A DNA stretch of 64,000 nt from Methylogaea oryzae (GCF_019669985.1 NZ_AP019782.1:984501-1048500), one strand, 5' to 3'; counted from the first letter of the stretch, positions 33,392 to 42,610 are shown. Numbers and translations are program-made. The notes: a model not told the origin generated them from the letters alone.

Positions 33392-35428
33392 TCAATGCTC
33401 CTCTTGCAAGCGGAATTGCCGCACCAGGCCCTGCAACTGGGCCGCCAGGCGCGCCATGTATTCGCTGCGCTCGGCGTTGCGGCGGGCGCCTTCGGCGGTT
33501 TCCTCCGCCACCAGGCTGAAAGAATGGATGTTGCGGTTGATTTCCTCGGCCACCGCGCTTTGTTGTTCCGTCGCCACGGCGATCTGGGCATTGATGTGGT
33601 TGATGCCCTCCACCGCCTGGATGATGGATTGCAGGGCCACGTTGGCCTGTTCCGCCTGTTCCATGCCGAAGCGGGCCTGGTTCCGGCCGTTTTCCATCAC
33701 CTGCACGGCGGACCGGGTGTTGTGCTGCAAGCGTTCGATGATCCGCCGCACTTCCACGGTGGAATGCTGGGTGCGGCTGGCCAGCTTGCGCACCTCGTCG
33801 GCCACCACGGCGAAGCCGCGGCCGTGTTCGCCGGCCCGCGCCGCTTCGATGGCGGCGTTGAGGGCCAGCAGGTTGGTTTGCTCGGTGACGTCCTTGATGA
33901 CGTCTAGGATGCCGCCCACCTGCTTGGCTTCGTCGCCCAGGGCGACGATGACGGCGGCGGCGGTTTCCACCTCTTCCGCCAGTTGGCGGATGGCGGCGAT
34001 GGACTGCTCCACCACGTTTTTGCCCAGCTCCGCCTTGGCGTCGGCGGTTTGCGCGCTGCTGGCGGCTTGCTGGGCGTTGCGGGCGATGTCCTGCACCGAG
34101 AGCAGCATTTGTTCCATGGCGCTGGCGACCTGTTCGGTGCCGGCCTGCTGTTTCAATACGCCTTGGCTGGTTTGCTCGGTGACCACCGACAGTTCGGTGG
34201 CCGATTGGGCCACCTCGGCGGAGGCGCTGGACACGCTGCGGATGACCCGGCCGAATTCCCGCGTCATGTCGTTGAAGGCGTCGGCCACCAGCGCCACTTC
34301 GTCCTGGCTGGCGATGGCGGCGTGGGAGTTCAAGTCGCCGCGGGCGGTTTGCCGCACCGTCTGGGTGAGGGCGTTGAGCGCCCGCATCACCGACAGGTAA
34401 AAACCGGCGAACAAATAGGCCACGGCCAGCAAGCCCGCCACCACGGTGATTTCCAGCAGCCGTTTTTGTCGCTCGCCGGCGTCCACCCGGGCGGTGACGG
34501 CCTGGTCCAATTCGGCCATGGCGGCCTGGTAGAGGGTTTTTTGCGCTTCCACGGCGCGGGTGCCGGCGGCGAAGAATTCGGCCGGCGCGATGTTCGCCGC
34601 CGGCGGGTCGATCAGCCGCGTTTGGGCGAGTTCCAGCAGGGCGGCAAGTTCGCCGCCCTGTGCGCGCCAGGGTTCCGCCAGCCGCGTCGCCAGGTTCGGG
34701 TTGGCGGCGGCGATGGCGTCCTGTTCCCGCGCCAGTTCGCCGTTTCCTTGGCGGATTTGCGCCATGAGGGCGAGCAATCGGCTTTTCTCCTCCCCATCCG
34801 GGCCGCCGCGCGCCGCGGCGCCGCTGCCCAGGCCGCGCAAGCGGGCGACGTTTTCCACCTGGGCGGGCAAATGCAGCAGGGCGGCGTTCACCAGGTAATG
34901 GCTGTCCAGGCGCGGTTCCAGCACCAGCCTGGCGCGGTCTGCCACCTGCGCCATCAGTGCCAGTACCGCGGCGACCAGGCGGCTGTGGGCGGCGAAATTA
35001 GCGGCCGGTTCGGCCCCGGCGCGGGGTTCGGCCAGGGGCGTCCACGCCTCGCGCAGGTTTTTCCGCTTCGCCGCTATGTCAAGCGCCTGCGCCGCATCCG
35101 GGGGGAAGGCCTCCAGGGCCGCCAAATCCCCTTCCACCCGCCGGCTTTTTTCCTGCAATTTCGCGGCGACGCCGTTGTCGCCGTTGAGCCAGGCATAAGT
35201 GAGGCCGCGATGCTCTTGTACGTGCAGCAACAGCTGCACCAAGGCGTTTTCCGCGTCCATGCCGGATTTTTCCAGGCGGGCGGTGCGTAGTTCATCGCCG
35301 ATCTGGGCGCTGGTCATGTACAGGGCCATGGCCAGCGGCACCGCGAACGCCAGGGCAACCAAGCCCATTTTTTGCGGGTAGTTGAGCTTTTCCATCAGCA
35401 GGATGGTGGGATGAAAAAAGTTTTGCAT
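33392..35428 (-). CDS. Methyl-accepting chemotaxis protein with NIT-like sensor
   Basis: This 678-residue chemoreceptor has TM1 at 21-38, a helical periplasmic sensor (about 50-330), TM2 at about 333-353, HAMP, then a cytoplasmic signalling hairpin whose tip ([20 protein letters not shown], near 520-540) is canonical. The sensor carries [15 protein letters not shown], which resembles the NIT domain of nitrate sensors such as NasR. ATG 35428 has GAGGA upstream. Its control region (35468-35576) is of the nitrate-regulon type, which supports nitrate or nitrite as signal. There is no CheR-binding pentapeptide at the C-terminus. Confidence 0.9.
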   Translation of the reverse strand: MQNFFHPTILLMEKLNYPQKMGLVALAFAVPLAMALYMTSAQIGDELRTARLEKSGMDAENALVQLLLHVQEHRGLTYAWLNGDNGVAAKLQEKSRRVEGDLAALEAFPPDAAQALDIAAKRKNLREAWTPLAEPRAGAEPAANFAAHSRLVAAVLALMAQVADRARLVLEPRLDSHYLVNAALLHLPAQVENVARLRGLGSGAAARGGPDGEEKSRLLALMAQIRQGNGELAREQDAIAAANPNLATRLAEPWRAQGGELAALLELAQTRLIDPPAANIAPAEFFAAGTRAVEAQKTLYQAAMAELDQAVTARVDAGERQKRLLEITVVAGLLAVAYLFAGFYLSVMRALNALTQTVRQTARGDLNSHAAIASQDEVALVADAFNDMTREFGRVIRSVSSASAEVAQSATELSVVTEQTSQGVLKQQAGTEQVASAMEQMLLSVQDIARNAQQAASSAQTADAKAELGKNVVEQSIAAIRQLAEEVETAAAVIVALGDEAKQVGGILDVIKDVTEQTNLLALNAAIEAARAGEHGRGFAVVADEVRKLASRTQHSTVEVRRIIERLQHNTRSAVQVMENGRNQARFGMEQAEQANVALQSIIQAVEGINHINAQIAVATEQQSAVAEEINRNIHSFSLVAEETAEGARRNAERSEYMARLAAQLQGLVRQFRLQEEH

Positions 35429-35467
35429 GGCTGCTTCCTCGGTCCTGTATCGCTGCGTGCCGGGCAC

Positions 35468-35546
35468 AAAAAAAGCCCTCCCGGCCCCTGGCGGGCCGGA
35501 GAGGACTTCGTTGTCCCGGTCTGAGTTGGTGGCGCGCCGTTGCGCC
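35468..35546 (-). promoter_or_regulatory. ANTAR-type antitermination leader of the chemoreceptor operon
   Basis: On the minus strand, hairpin P1 (35531-35546) is GGCGC/GCGCC with loop AACGGC. P2 (35503-35516) is GGAC/GTCC with loop AACGAA. Both six-base loops have A at position 1 and G at position 4, the known ANTAR recognition pattern. A strong terminator (35468-35505) follows, its 5' arm overlapping P2, and seven T residues lie 40 bases before the start codon. NasT binding should prevent the terminator from forming. Confidence 0.85.
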
Positions 35547-35560
35547 GCTGCGAGTTGCTA

Positions 35561-35576
35561 CGCAAGTAGGGTGCCA
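35561..35576 (-). promoter_or_regulatory. Sigma-54 promoter of the chemoreceptor operon
   Basis: The minus strand reads TGGCACCCTACTTGCG: GG and GC elements 10 nt apart, a near-perfect RpoN consensus. It lies just upstream of the ANTAR leader. The flanking 35577-35778 contains no gene and presumably carries activator sites. Confidence 0.8.
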
Positions 35577-35778
35577 GCCACCAAAATTCCGCGTTTTATG
35601 CGTGGTTTATGGGCTGTTTCGTTACCGATGGCGGTTGTTTCCGTGCGGCAGGGCCGGGGACGGTGCGCGGAGACAAGGCGCGGCGGCGCCGTTTGGCACC
35701 CGGCCGGTCCGTTCGTTTCCCTGTCTAGTGTGGTGCAGGGAGGCGGGGATTGCCCCGCCATGAAGCAGGGCCCGGCCG

Positions 35779-36354
35779 TTACAGCACGTTTTCCAGGGAC
35801 AGCAACAGCCGCGCGACTTCGCCGATGCGGGCATTGCGGTCCATGGCGGTTTTGCGCAGCAGCTGGTAGGCCTGGGCTTCGGTCAGGCCCTTGCGCTGCA
35901 TCAGCAGGCCCTTGGCCTGGTCGATGGCCTTGCGGTCGGCCAACTGGGTTTTCGCTTCCACCAGTTCGTCGCGCAGCGCCTGCAATTCGCGGAACCGGGC
36001 CACGGCCACCTCGACGATGGGCATGATGCGTTCGCGCGCCAGGCCGTCCACCACATAGGCGCTGACGCCGGCCTGCACCGCTTGCTGGATGTAATCGCTG
36101 TCGCGGCGGTCGGAAAACAGGATGATGGGCTTGGGCTGGTCGCGGCCGATTTCCCGCATGTGTTCCAGGGTGTCGCGGCCGGGGTCTTCCATGTCGATGA
36201 TGATGATGTCCGGCTGGTGGCGCTGCACCTGGGCGGCCAGGTCTTCGCCTTCCCGCAGTTTGGCGACGATGCGGTGGCCGGCCTCCTTGAGCGTTTGTTC
36301 CAACACGGCGCTGCGTTCGGCGTCGCGGTCCACCAGCATGACTTTCAGGCCCAT
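35779..36354 (-). CDS. nasT: ANTAR antiterminator NasT
   Basis: This 191-residue response regulator has an RNA-binding ANTAR domain. The receiver domain covers 1-120 with the phospho-acceptor-type Asp in DIIIIDMED. A coiled linker (130-150) follows, then ANTAR at 140-190 (DQAKGLLMQRKGLTEAQAYQ). In nitrate assimilation NasT is held by the sensor NasS and, when nitrate is bound, is freed to bind leader hairpins and block terminators. It is the last gene of the nirB operon, six bases after the nitrate reductase. Five candidate targets are in this window. Confidence 0.92.
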   Translation of the reverse strand: MGLKVMLVDRDAERSAVLEQTLKEAGHRIVAKLREGEDLAAQVQRHQPDIIIIDMEDPGRDTLEHMREIGRDQPKPIILFSDRRDSDYIQQAVQAGVSAYVVDGLARERIMPIVEVAVARFRELQALRDELVEAKTQLADRKAIDQAKGLLMQRKGLTEAQAYQLLRKTAMDRNARIGEVARLLLSLENVL

Positions 36355-36360
36355 GGCGGC

Positions 36361-39126
36361 TTACCTCGTTTCAGCCAGCAACGCGCGCAGCTCCGGCAGG
36401 CAGGAGCCGCAGCCGGTACCGGCTTTGAGCGCCGCGCCGATGTCGTCGGTGTTGTCCAATCCTTGCACGGCGATGGCGCGCTTCAGGGTATCGCGGCCCA
36501 CGCCGAAGCAGGCGCACACCGTGGGGCCGCCGTCGTCTTCGGCGCGGCGCGGGCGCCCGGCCAGCAGGTTGGTGCGGTCTTCGGCGGCCAGGGTTTCCTT
36601 GGCGAACAGGCTTTCCAGCCAGTCGCGGCTCGGCAGTCGGTGGTCCGGGCCGATGAAGGCGCACAGCAGCAGCCGGTTATCGTCCAGGCAGGCGGCGCGG
36701 TAGCGGCCGGCGCGCGGGTCGTGGAAGTCCAGCCACTCGGCGTCCATGGTAGGGTGCGCATCGCACACCGTCGGCGTTGTTTTGGTGCGCGATGCGCACC
36801 CTACGTTTGCCGCTTCGCATGGAGCGGATGCGGAGGGCGGATGGCCGCCCGCCGCTTCGGTTAAAGCCCGCACCCAGGCCGGCCAATCGGCCGCCGCTTC
36901 CAGGCCGGCCAACTCGTACAGCCAGCAGTCGGCACCGCGGATTTGCACGGCGTATTGCGCGCTTTCCGGCAGGGACAACGGCTGGCGGGACAACACGAAG
37001 CCGTGCCAGGCGGCGGGGAAGGATTGCACCGCCACCGGCGCGGCTTTGGATTCCGGTTCGCCGGAGAGGGGGTCCACCACCGGGCTGACCAGGCTGTTCA
37101 CCAACGCCTGCCGGGCGTGCTGTCCGTTCCAGTGCATGGGCATGAACACGCTGCCGGGGCGTTGGCCGCCGGTGACCTTGGCGCGCGCCAATGCCATGCC
37201 GTGGCGGCTGGACAGGCGCACCAGGGCGCCGTCGGTGATCCCCAGGGGTTCCGCGTCGGCGGGGTTCAGTTCGGCGTAGGGTTCGCCCTGGTGGCGGCAC
37301 AAGCGCGGGCTCAAGGCGGTGCGGCTCATGGTATGCCAGTGGTCGCGCACCCGGCCGGTGTTGAGGATGAGGGGATATTCGGCGCTGGCCGCTTCCGCCG
37401 GCGGTTTGGGGGCGAGCGCCAGCAGATTGGCGCGGCGGCCGTGGGCGGCGAAGTCCTCTGCGCTCCACAGGCGGGCGGTGCCGTTGGGCGCTTGCGCCGT
37501 CACCGGCCATTGCACCGGTTGCAAGGCGTCGTAGCCGTCCTCGCCCAGCCCGGCCAAGCCGGAAATGTCGAAGGGCCGGGAGCCGCCGTTGCCGTGGCCG
37601 GACAAGCGGGCGTGCTCGTCGAAGATTTCCGCCGGCGATCGGTAGGCGAACGCGTCGCCGAAGCCCAGGTGCTGCGCCACTTGGCTGACGATCCACCAGT
37701 CCGGCTGGGCCTCGCCCGGCGCCGGCAGGAACGGCCGCTGGCGGGAAATGCGCCGTTCCGAATTGGTCACCGTGCCGTTTTTCTCGCCCCAGGCCAGGGC
37801 CGGCAAACGCACGTGGGCGTAGGGGGCGAGATCCGTGGCGTCGCAGCAGTCGGACACCACCAGGAACGGGCAGTTTTCCAGCGCCCGGCGCACCGCGTTG
37901 CTGTCCGGCAGGCTCACCGCCGGGTTGGTGGCCATCACCCACAGGGCCTTGATGCGGCCTTCCTTCAGGGCTTGGAACAGCTCCACCGCTTTCAGGCCGG
38001 GCCGGCGCGCCAGGTTGGGCGCTTGCCAGAAATCCGCCAGCAGGTTCAGGTCGCGGTCGTTCCAGTCCAGGTGGGCAGCTACCTGGTTGGCCAGGCCGCC
38101 CACTTCCCGGCCGCCCATGGCGTTGGGCTGGCCGGTGAGGGAAAACGGCCCCATGCCCGGCTTGCCGATGCGGCCGGTGGCCAAGTGCACGTTGATGATG
38201 GCGTTGACCTTGTCGCTGCCGGACGAGGACTGGTTCACCCCTTGCGACCAGGCGGTGACGGTTTTTTCCGTGTCGGCGAACCAGCGGTAGAAGGTGGCGA
38301 CGTCGCTTTCCGCCAGGCCGCAGCCGGCCGCCACGGCGGGAATCGACGGGGCGGTCTGCCGGGCCATTTCCAGGGCGTCGGCGTAGCCTTCGGCGCATTG
38401 TTCCAGAAAGCGGAAGTCTAGGCGATCGTGCTGGCGCAGGTAGTTGAGCAGGCCGTTGAACAGCAGCACGTCGCTGCCGGGCTGCAGCGCCAGCTGCAAA
38501 TCCGCCGACTCCGCCGTGGCGGTGGCGCGCGGGTCGATGTTGACGATGCGCAGCTTGGGGTGGGTCTTCTTGCGCTGGGCGATGCGCTGGAACAGCACCG
38601 GATGGCACCAGGCGGTATTGGAACCGGCCAGCACGATGAGGTCGGCCTGCTCCAAATCCTCGTAACAACCGGGCACCGTGTCGAAGCCGAAAGCGCGCTT
38701 GTGGCCGGCCACGGTGGAAGACATGCACAGCCGGGAGTTGGTGTCGATGTTGGCCGAGCCCAGGTAGCCCTTCATCAGCTTGTTGGCGACGTAGTAATCC
38801 TCGGTCAGCAACTGGCCGGACACGTAGAACGCCACCGCATCCGGGCCGTGATCGTGGGCCGCGGCGGCGAAATGGGCGGCCACCACCTCCAGGGCTTCGT
38901 CCCAACCCGCGCGGCGGCCGGCCACCTCCGGATAAAGCAAACGGTTTTCCAGCGCCAGCGTGTCGCCCAGCGCCGAGCCCTTGGAGCACAGCCGGCCGAA
39001 GTTGGACGGGTGCTGCGGATCGCCCTGGATGCTGGCGCCGCCGTCGCCGGCCAATACGCCGCAGCCGACGCCGCAGTAGGGGCAGGTGGTGCAAACGTGG
39101 GTTTGCGAATGGATCAAGGTGGTCAT
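36361..39126 (-). CDS. nasA: Assimilatory nitrate reductase catalytic subunit
   Basis: This 921-residue molybdopterin enzyme reduces nitrate to nitrite in the cytoplasm. The N-terminal [4Fe-4S] site uses Cys15, Cys18, Cys22 and Cys47 (CPYCGVGC, then LCSKG). The C-terminal 60 residues form a BFD-type [2Fe-2S] domain (CACFGVGRDTLKRAI, then GTGCGSC), as in NasA/NasC-type enzymes. About 19 residues near position 783 are encoded by an in-frame palindromic repeat. The start ATG 39126 was chosen over a longer frame because it begins the family's N-terminus. It follows nirD by 20 bases. Confidence 0.92.
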   Translation of the reverse strand: MTTLIHSQTHVCTTCPYCGVGCGVLAGDGGASIQGDPQHPSNFGRLCSKGSALGDTLALENRLLYPEVAGRRAGWDEALEVVAAHFAAAAHDHGPDAVAFYVSGQLLTEDYYVANKLMKGYLGSANIDTNSRLCMSSTVAGHKRAFGFDTVPGCYEDLEQADLIVLAGSNTAWCHPVLFQRIAQRKKTHPKLRIVNIDPRATATAESADLQLALQPGSDVLLFNGLLNYLRQHDRLDFRFLEQCAEGYADALEMARQTAPSIPAVAAGCGLAESDVATFYRWFADTEKTVTAWSQGVNQSSSGSDKVNAIINVHLATGRIGKPGMGPFSLTGQPNAMGGREVGGLANQVAAHLDWNDRDLNLLADFWQAPNLARRPGLKAVELFQALKEGRIKALWVMATNPAVSLPDSNAVRRALENCPFLVVSDCCDATDLAPYAHVRLPALAWGEKNGTVTNSERRISRQRPFLPAPGEAQPDWWIVSQVAQHLGFGDAFAYRSPAEIFDEHARLSGHGNGGSRPFDISGLAGLGEDGYDALQPVQWPVTAQAPNGTARLWSAEDFAAHGRRANLLALAPKPPAEAASAEYPLILNTGRVRDHWHTMSRTALSPRLCRHQGEPYAELNPADAEPLGITDGALVRLSSRHGMALARAKVTGGQRPGSVFMPMHWNGQHARQALVNSLVSPVVDPLSGEPESKAAPVAVQSFPAAWHGFVLSRQPLSLPESAQYAVQIRGADCWLYELAGLEAAADWPAWVRALTEAAGGHPPSASAPCEAANVGCASRTKTTPTVCDAHPTMDAEWLDFHDPRAGRYRAACLDDNRLLLCAFIGPDHRLPSRDWLESLFAKETLAAEDRTNLLAGRPRRAEDDGGPTVCACFGVGRDTLKRAIAVQGLDNTDDIGAALKAGTGCGSCLPELRALLAETR
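36749..36804. repeat. Palindromic REP-like element inside nasA
   Basis: A 21-base arm (36749-36769, GTAGGGTGCGCATCGCACAC...) and its complement (36784-36804) match at 20 of 21 positions around a 14-base loop. The element is read through in frame within the nitrate reductase coding sequence. Elements with this GTAGGGTGCGCATCGC core are common in several bacterial genomes as interspersed repeats. Confidence 0.8.
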
Positions 39127-39145
39127 GGCGCAGTGCCGAATCGCT

Positions 39146-39457
39146 TTAAGCCAGCGCCAGCCATACCGCCCCCTCCCGCACTTCCACGGCAAAGCAGGCG
39201 ACCGTGCCTTCGTCCGGTGCCCGCGCCTGGCCGGAGTCCAGTTCGATCACCCAGTTGTGCAGCGGGCAGGTCACCGCCTGGCCGTGGACGATGCCTTGCG
39301 ACAGCGGGCCGCCTTTGTGGGGGCAGTGGTCGCGCACGGCGTAAACTTTGTCGTCCGTGGTGCGGAACAGCGCCACGTCGCCGCCGGGGGTGCGCACCAC
39401 CCGCGATCCCAGCGGGGGAATGTCTTGCAGCCGTGCCACTTCTATCCAGTTGTTCAT
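39146..39457 (-). CDS. nirD: Nitrite reductase small subunit (Rieske type)
   Basis: This 103-residue Rieske [2Fe-2S] protein, the partner of NirB, has ligands Cys45-His47 (HCPHKGG) and Cys64-His67 (CPLHNW), so the cluster site is intact, unlike the ligand-less NirD of enterobacteria. It sits in the nirB operon between the repeat-flanked frame and the nitrate reductase. Confidence 0.9.
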   Translation of the reverse strand: MNNWIEVARLQDIPPLGSRVVRTPGGDVALFRTTDDKVYAVRDHCPHKGGPLSQGIVHGQAVTCPLHNWVIELDSGQARAPDEGTVACFAVEVREGAVWLALA

Positions 39458-39489
39458 TGTCGTCAGGTCTCTATGTTCGTGTGATGGCT

Positions 39490-39559
39490 GTAGGAGCGGG
39501 CCATGCCCGCGAGCGGTTTAGGGTTGGGCGCCGCTGCCGTGGGCAGGGCGCGCTCCTAC
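39490..39559. repeat. 70-base palindromic repeat, copy A
   Basis: It starts GTAGGAGCGGG and ends CGCTCCTAC, with internal self-complementary segments (GCGGGC/GCCCGC). Copy B at 39950-40019 has the same length, orientation and ends. The 3' end of the repeat-flanked frame falls in this copy. Confidence 0.8.
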
Positions 39560-40006
39560 CCGTCCTGTCCAGCGCCGCGCCGCCGCCACGGCTTGCCGGC
39601 GGGAGGCGTAATGGCCCAGGACCAGCGCTGCCCAGCCGGCGTCCGTAGGCGCCAGCTGCAAGGCGAACCAGCGGAAGCCGCATTCGTCCCGTTGAGTGGC
39701 GCAGCGCCAGCGCAGGTCCGCCAACCGGCCTTGGCGTTGCTCCATCCGCCCGGGCCAGCCGCGCCGCAGCCGGTAGTTGCCGTCGGTGACGGTCAGTTGT
39801 TCCCGCCATAGCCAGCGGGCCGATCCCGCCGCCGCCAGCGGCAGTCCCGCCGCCACGCCCGGCCAGCCGCACCAGCCCAGCAGCGCCAAACCCACGGCCG
39901 CGGCAACGGCCCCGGCCCAACGGCCGGCGCTTCCTACGGCATAGACCTCGTAGGAGCGGGCATTGCCCGCGACCGGTGCGACACCCGACGCCGCTATCGC
40001 GCCCAT
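39518..40006 (-). CDS. Repeat-flanked membrane protein in the nirB operon
   Basis: This 162-residue frame lies between nirB and nirD. Residues 1-19 are encoded by repeat copy B, residues about 150-162 by copy A. The middle has two hydrophobic segments (about 31-46 and 48-62), followed by a soluble part with basic and aromatic residues (MEQRQGRLADLRWRCA). A GTG near residue 38 is an alternative start. No family is recognised. Coding character is good in the middle, so the gene probably predates or tolerates the repeats. Confidence 0.5.
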   Translation of the reverse strand: MGAIAASGVAPVAGNARSYEVYAVGSAGRWAGAVAAAVGLALLGWCGWPGVAAGLPLAAAGSARWLWREQLTVTDGNYRLRRGWPGRMEQRQGRLADLRWRCATQRDECGFRWFALQLAPTDAGWAALVLGHYASRRQAVAAARRWTGRVGARPAHGSGAQP

Positions 40007-40019
40007 GGCGCGCTCCTAC
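39950..40019. repeat. 70-base palindromic repeat, copy B
   Basis: This copy has the same length, orientation and termini as copy A (GTAGGAGCGGGC start, CGCTCCTAC end). The nirB stop codon TAG is the start of the outer arm of this repeat, so its insertion set the present C-terminus of NirB. Confidence 0.8.
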
Positions 40020-42457
40020 CCGGCCGCTCGCAGCGGCTGGAATTCGCCGCCGCACTCGGGTTTGGCCAGCGCCGCCCAGGGGTCGTCCTGGGCGCTGCGC
40101 TGGGATTCCAAAAAGCGCTGGTGCAGCGCCAAGCGGCCGGCCGCGTCCTCGACGATGCGCTGCTTGACGTAGGCCAGGCCGACCCGCTCGATCCAGTGGG
40201 CGGTGCGTTCCAGGTAGCGGGCTTCCTCGCGGTACAGCTGCATGTAGGCGCCGCAGTATTCCTTCACCTCGTCCGCCGTTTCCACTTTGCATAATAGGTC
40301 GGTGGCGCGCACTTTCACGCCGCCGTTGCCGCCCACGTGCAGTTCCCAGCCGGAGTCCACCGCCACCACGCCGAAGTCCTTGATGGTGGCTTCCGCGCAG
40401 TTGCGCGGGCAGCCGGACACCGCCAGCTTGACCTTGGCCGGGGTCCAGGAACCCCAGGTCATTTTTTCCAGGTCGATGCCCATGCCCATGGCGTCCTGGG
40501 TGCCGAAGCGGCACCACTCCTTGCCGACGCAGGTCTTCACCGTGCGCAGGGACTTGCCGTAGGCGTGGCCGGACACCATGCCGCGAGCGTTGAGGTCGGC
40601 CCACATGGCAGGCAGTTGCTCTTTCGGCACGCCCAACAGGTCGATGCGCTGGCCGCCGGTGATCTTCACCGTGGGCACTTGGTATTTCTCCGCCACGTCG
40701 GCGATGGCGCGCAGCTCGCCCGGCGTGGTGACGCCGCCCCAGATGCGCGGCACCACGGAATAGGTGCCGTCCTTCTGGATGTTGGCGTGCACCCGCTCGT
40801 TGATGAAGCGCGACTGCGGATCGTCCCGGTACTCGCCGGGCCAGCGGCACAGCAGGTAATAGTTGAGGGCGGGGCGGCACTGGTGGCAGCCGTCCGGCTT
40901 GTTCCATTCCATGGCCGCCATCAGGTCCGGGATGGTCCTGTGTTCGTGGTGGGCGATGAAGTCCCGCACTTCGTCGTGGGTGTGGGGCGTGCAGCCGCAC
41001 AGCGGTTTTTTGCTGGGCGTTTGCGAATAATCGCTGCCCAGGGTGCTGGCGATGATCTGTTCCACCAGCCCGGTGCAGGAGCCGCAGGAGGCGGAAGCCT
41101 TGGTGTGGGCGCGCACCTCGTCCAGGGTGAACAATTTCTTTTGCACGATGGCGTCGACGATGGTCTTTTTGCACACGCCGTTGCAGCCGCACACTTCCGC
41201 CGTGTCCGGCAGCTTGGCCGCCTGCGTTTCCGCGCCGTGGCCGGAGTCGCCCAGATGGGCCTGGCCGAACAACAGGTTTTCCCGCAGCGCCGACACGTCG
41301 GTGCCTTCCCGCAGCAACTGGAAGTACCAGGCGCCGTCGCCCGTGTCGCCGTACATCACCGAGCCGGCGATGCGGTTATCCTTCAGTACCACCTTTTTGT
41401 AGACGCCGCGCGCCGGGTCCTGGAACAGCAACTCTTCGCAGCCTTCGCCGCCCTCGAAATCGCCGGCGGAAAACAAGTCGATACCGGTCACTTTCAGCTT
41501 GGTGGCGGTGGCCGACGGCTGGTAGCGGGCGATGCCGTATTCCGCCAGGTGGTTGGCGCACACCTTGGCCTGCTCGAACAACGGCGCCACCAGGCCGAAC
41601 AGGTTGCCGCGATGCTGCACGCATTCGCCCACGGCGTAGACGCGGGGATCGTAGGTTTGCAAGGTGTCGTTGACGACGATGCCGCGTTCGCAGTGCAAGC
41701 CGGCCGATTTGGCCAAGTCGACGTTGGGTCGGATGCCCACCGCCATCACCACCAAATCGGCGGGGATTTCCTCGCCGTCCTTGAAACGCACCGACCGCAC
41801 CCGCTCGTCTCCCAGGATGGCCTCGGTTTGCGCCGGCATTTTGAACTTGAGGCCGGTCTGCTCCAGGGAGCGCTTCAGCAAGGCGGCGGCCGGACCGTCC
41901 AGCTGGCGGTTCATGAGCATGTCCACCAGGTGCACCACCGTCACGTCCATGCCCCGCTTGCGCAAGCCGTTGGCGGCTTCCAGGCCCAGCAGACCGCCGC
42001 CGACGACCACGGCGTGCTTGCCGGTGCTGGCCGCCGCCAGCATGGTTTCCACGTCCTTGATGTCGCGGAAGCCCACCACGCCGGCCAGGTCCGCGCCGGG
42101 CAGGGGCAGCACCACCGGGTTGGAGCCGGTGGCCAGGATCAGCCGGTCGTAGGCCTCTTCGGTGCCGTCGGCGGCGATCACCCGCCGCTTGACGCGGTCG
42201 ATGGCGGTGACGGTTTTGCCCGCGTGCAGCGTGATGTCGTGCTGGGCGTACCATTCCGCGCTGTTGAGCACGGTGTCGGCGAAGGTTTTTTCCCCCGCCA
42301 GCACCGGCGACAGCAGGATACGGTTGTAGTTGACGTGGGGCTCGGCGCCGAACACGGCGATGTCGTAACGCTCCGGCGCCAGTTTCAAGAGTTCTTCCAA
42401 AGTGCGCACGCCGGCCATGCCGTTGCCCACCAGTACCAATTTCTGTTTCATCGCCAT
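40016..42457 (-). CDS. nirB: Assimilatory nitrite reductase large subunit
   Basis: This 813-residue enzyme reduces nitrite to ammonia. Residues 1-300 form a FAD/NAD(P)H-binding reductase (LVLVGNGMAG). Two BFD-type [2Fe-2S] sites follow (CGCNGVCKKTI with CGSCTG; LCGCTPHTHDE with CHQCRP). The C-terminal half carries the siroheme and [4Fe-4S] binding motif (TCVGKEWCRFG and SGCPRNCAE). The ATG at 42457 was chosen; a GTG one codon earlier is possible. It is the first gene of the nirB-nirD-nasA-nasT operon with its own ANTAR leader. Confidence 0.93.
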   Translation of the reverse strand: MAMKQKLVLVGNGMAGVRTLEELLKLAPERYDIAVFGAEPHVNYNRILLSPVLAGEKTFADTVLNSAEWYAQHDITLHAGKTVTAIDRVKRRVIAADGTEEAYDRLILATGSNPVVLPLPGADLAGVVGFRDIKDVETMLAAASTGKHAVVVGGGLLGLEAANGLRKRGMDVTVVHLVDMLMNRQLDGPAAALLKRSLEQTGLKFKMPAQTEAILGDERVRSVRFKDGEEIPADLVVMAVGIRPNVDLAKSAGLHCERGIVVNDTLQTYDPRVYAVGECVQHRGNLFGLVAPLFEQAKVCANHLAEYGIARYQPSATATKLKVTGIDLFSAGDFEGGEGCEELLFQDPARGVYKKVVLKDNRIAGSVMYGDTGDGAWYFQLLREGTDVSALRENLLFGQAHLGDSGHGAETQAAKLPDTAEVCGCNGVCKKTIVDAIVQKKLFTLDEVRAHTKASASCGSCTGLVEQIIASTLGSDYSQTPSKKPLCGCTPHTHDEVRDFIAHHEHRTIPDLMAAMEWNKPDGCHQCRPALNYYLLCRWPGEYRDDPQSRFINERVHANIQKDGTYSVVPRIWGGVTTPGELRAIADVAEKYQVPTVKITGGQRIDLLGVPKEQLPAMWADLNARGMVSGHAYGKSLRTVKTCVGKEWCRFGTQDAMGMGIDLEKMTWGSWTPAKVKLAVSGCPRNCAEATIKDFGVVAVDSGWELHVGGNGGVKVRATDLLCKVETADEVKEYCGAYMQLYREEARYLERTAHWIERVGLAYVKQRIVEDAAGRLALHQRFLESQRSAQDDPWAALAKPECGGEFQPLRAAG

Positions 42458-42502
42458 CACCCTGTCGGAAAGCGTCGGTTTGTATCGGCTTCGTTCGGGC
42501 GA

Positions 42503-42577
42503 TAAAAAACGCCCGCCACAGCCGTTGCTGACTGCGAAGGACGCCGTTGTCCGCTAAGCGCGCCACCGTTGGCGCAC
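42503..42577 (-). promoter_or_regulatory. ANTAR-type antitermination leader of nirB
   Basis: P1 (42558-42577) has a GCGCC/GGCGC stem with loop AACGGT, and P2 (42539-42554) GGAC/GTCC with loop AACGGC. Both loops have A1 and G4. The terminator (42503-42545) pairs imperfectly with G-U pairs and ends in six T residues, 45 bases before the start codon. Its 5' arm includes the P2 3' strand. Confidence 0.82.
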
Positions 42578-42594
42578 CGGTTTGGTTGGTTACC

Positions 42595-42610
42595 AGCACA
42601 GGACGTGCCA
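42595..42610 (-). promoter_or_regulatory. Sigma-54 promoter of nirB
   Basis: The minus strand reads TGGCACGTCCTGTGCT: GG and GC elements 10 nt apart. Transcription from here would start just ahead of hairpin P1. Confidence 0.72.

Noticed and set aside
35577-35778. NtrC-type dyad upstream of the chemoreceptor promoter
   Set aside because: Only partial half-sites were seen, none fitting GCRYY-N5-RRYGC.
40337-42505. A 722-codon open frame on the plus strand opposite nirB
   Set aside because: It is the antisense of nirB, rich in Gly/Val/His as antisense frames of GC-rich genes are, without a recognisable domain.
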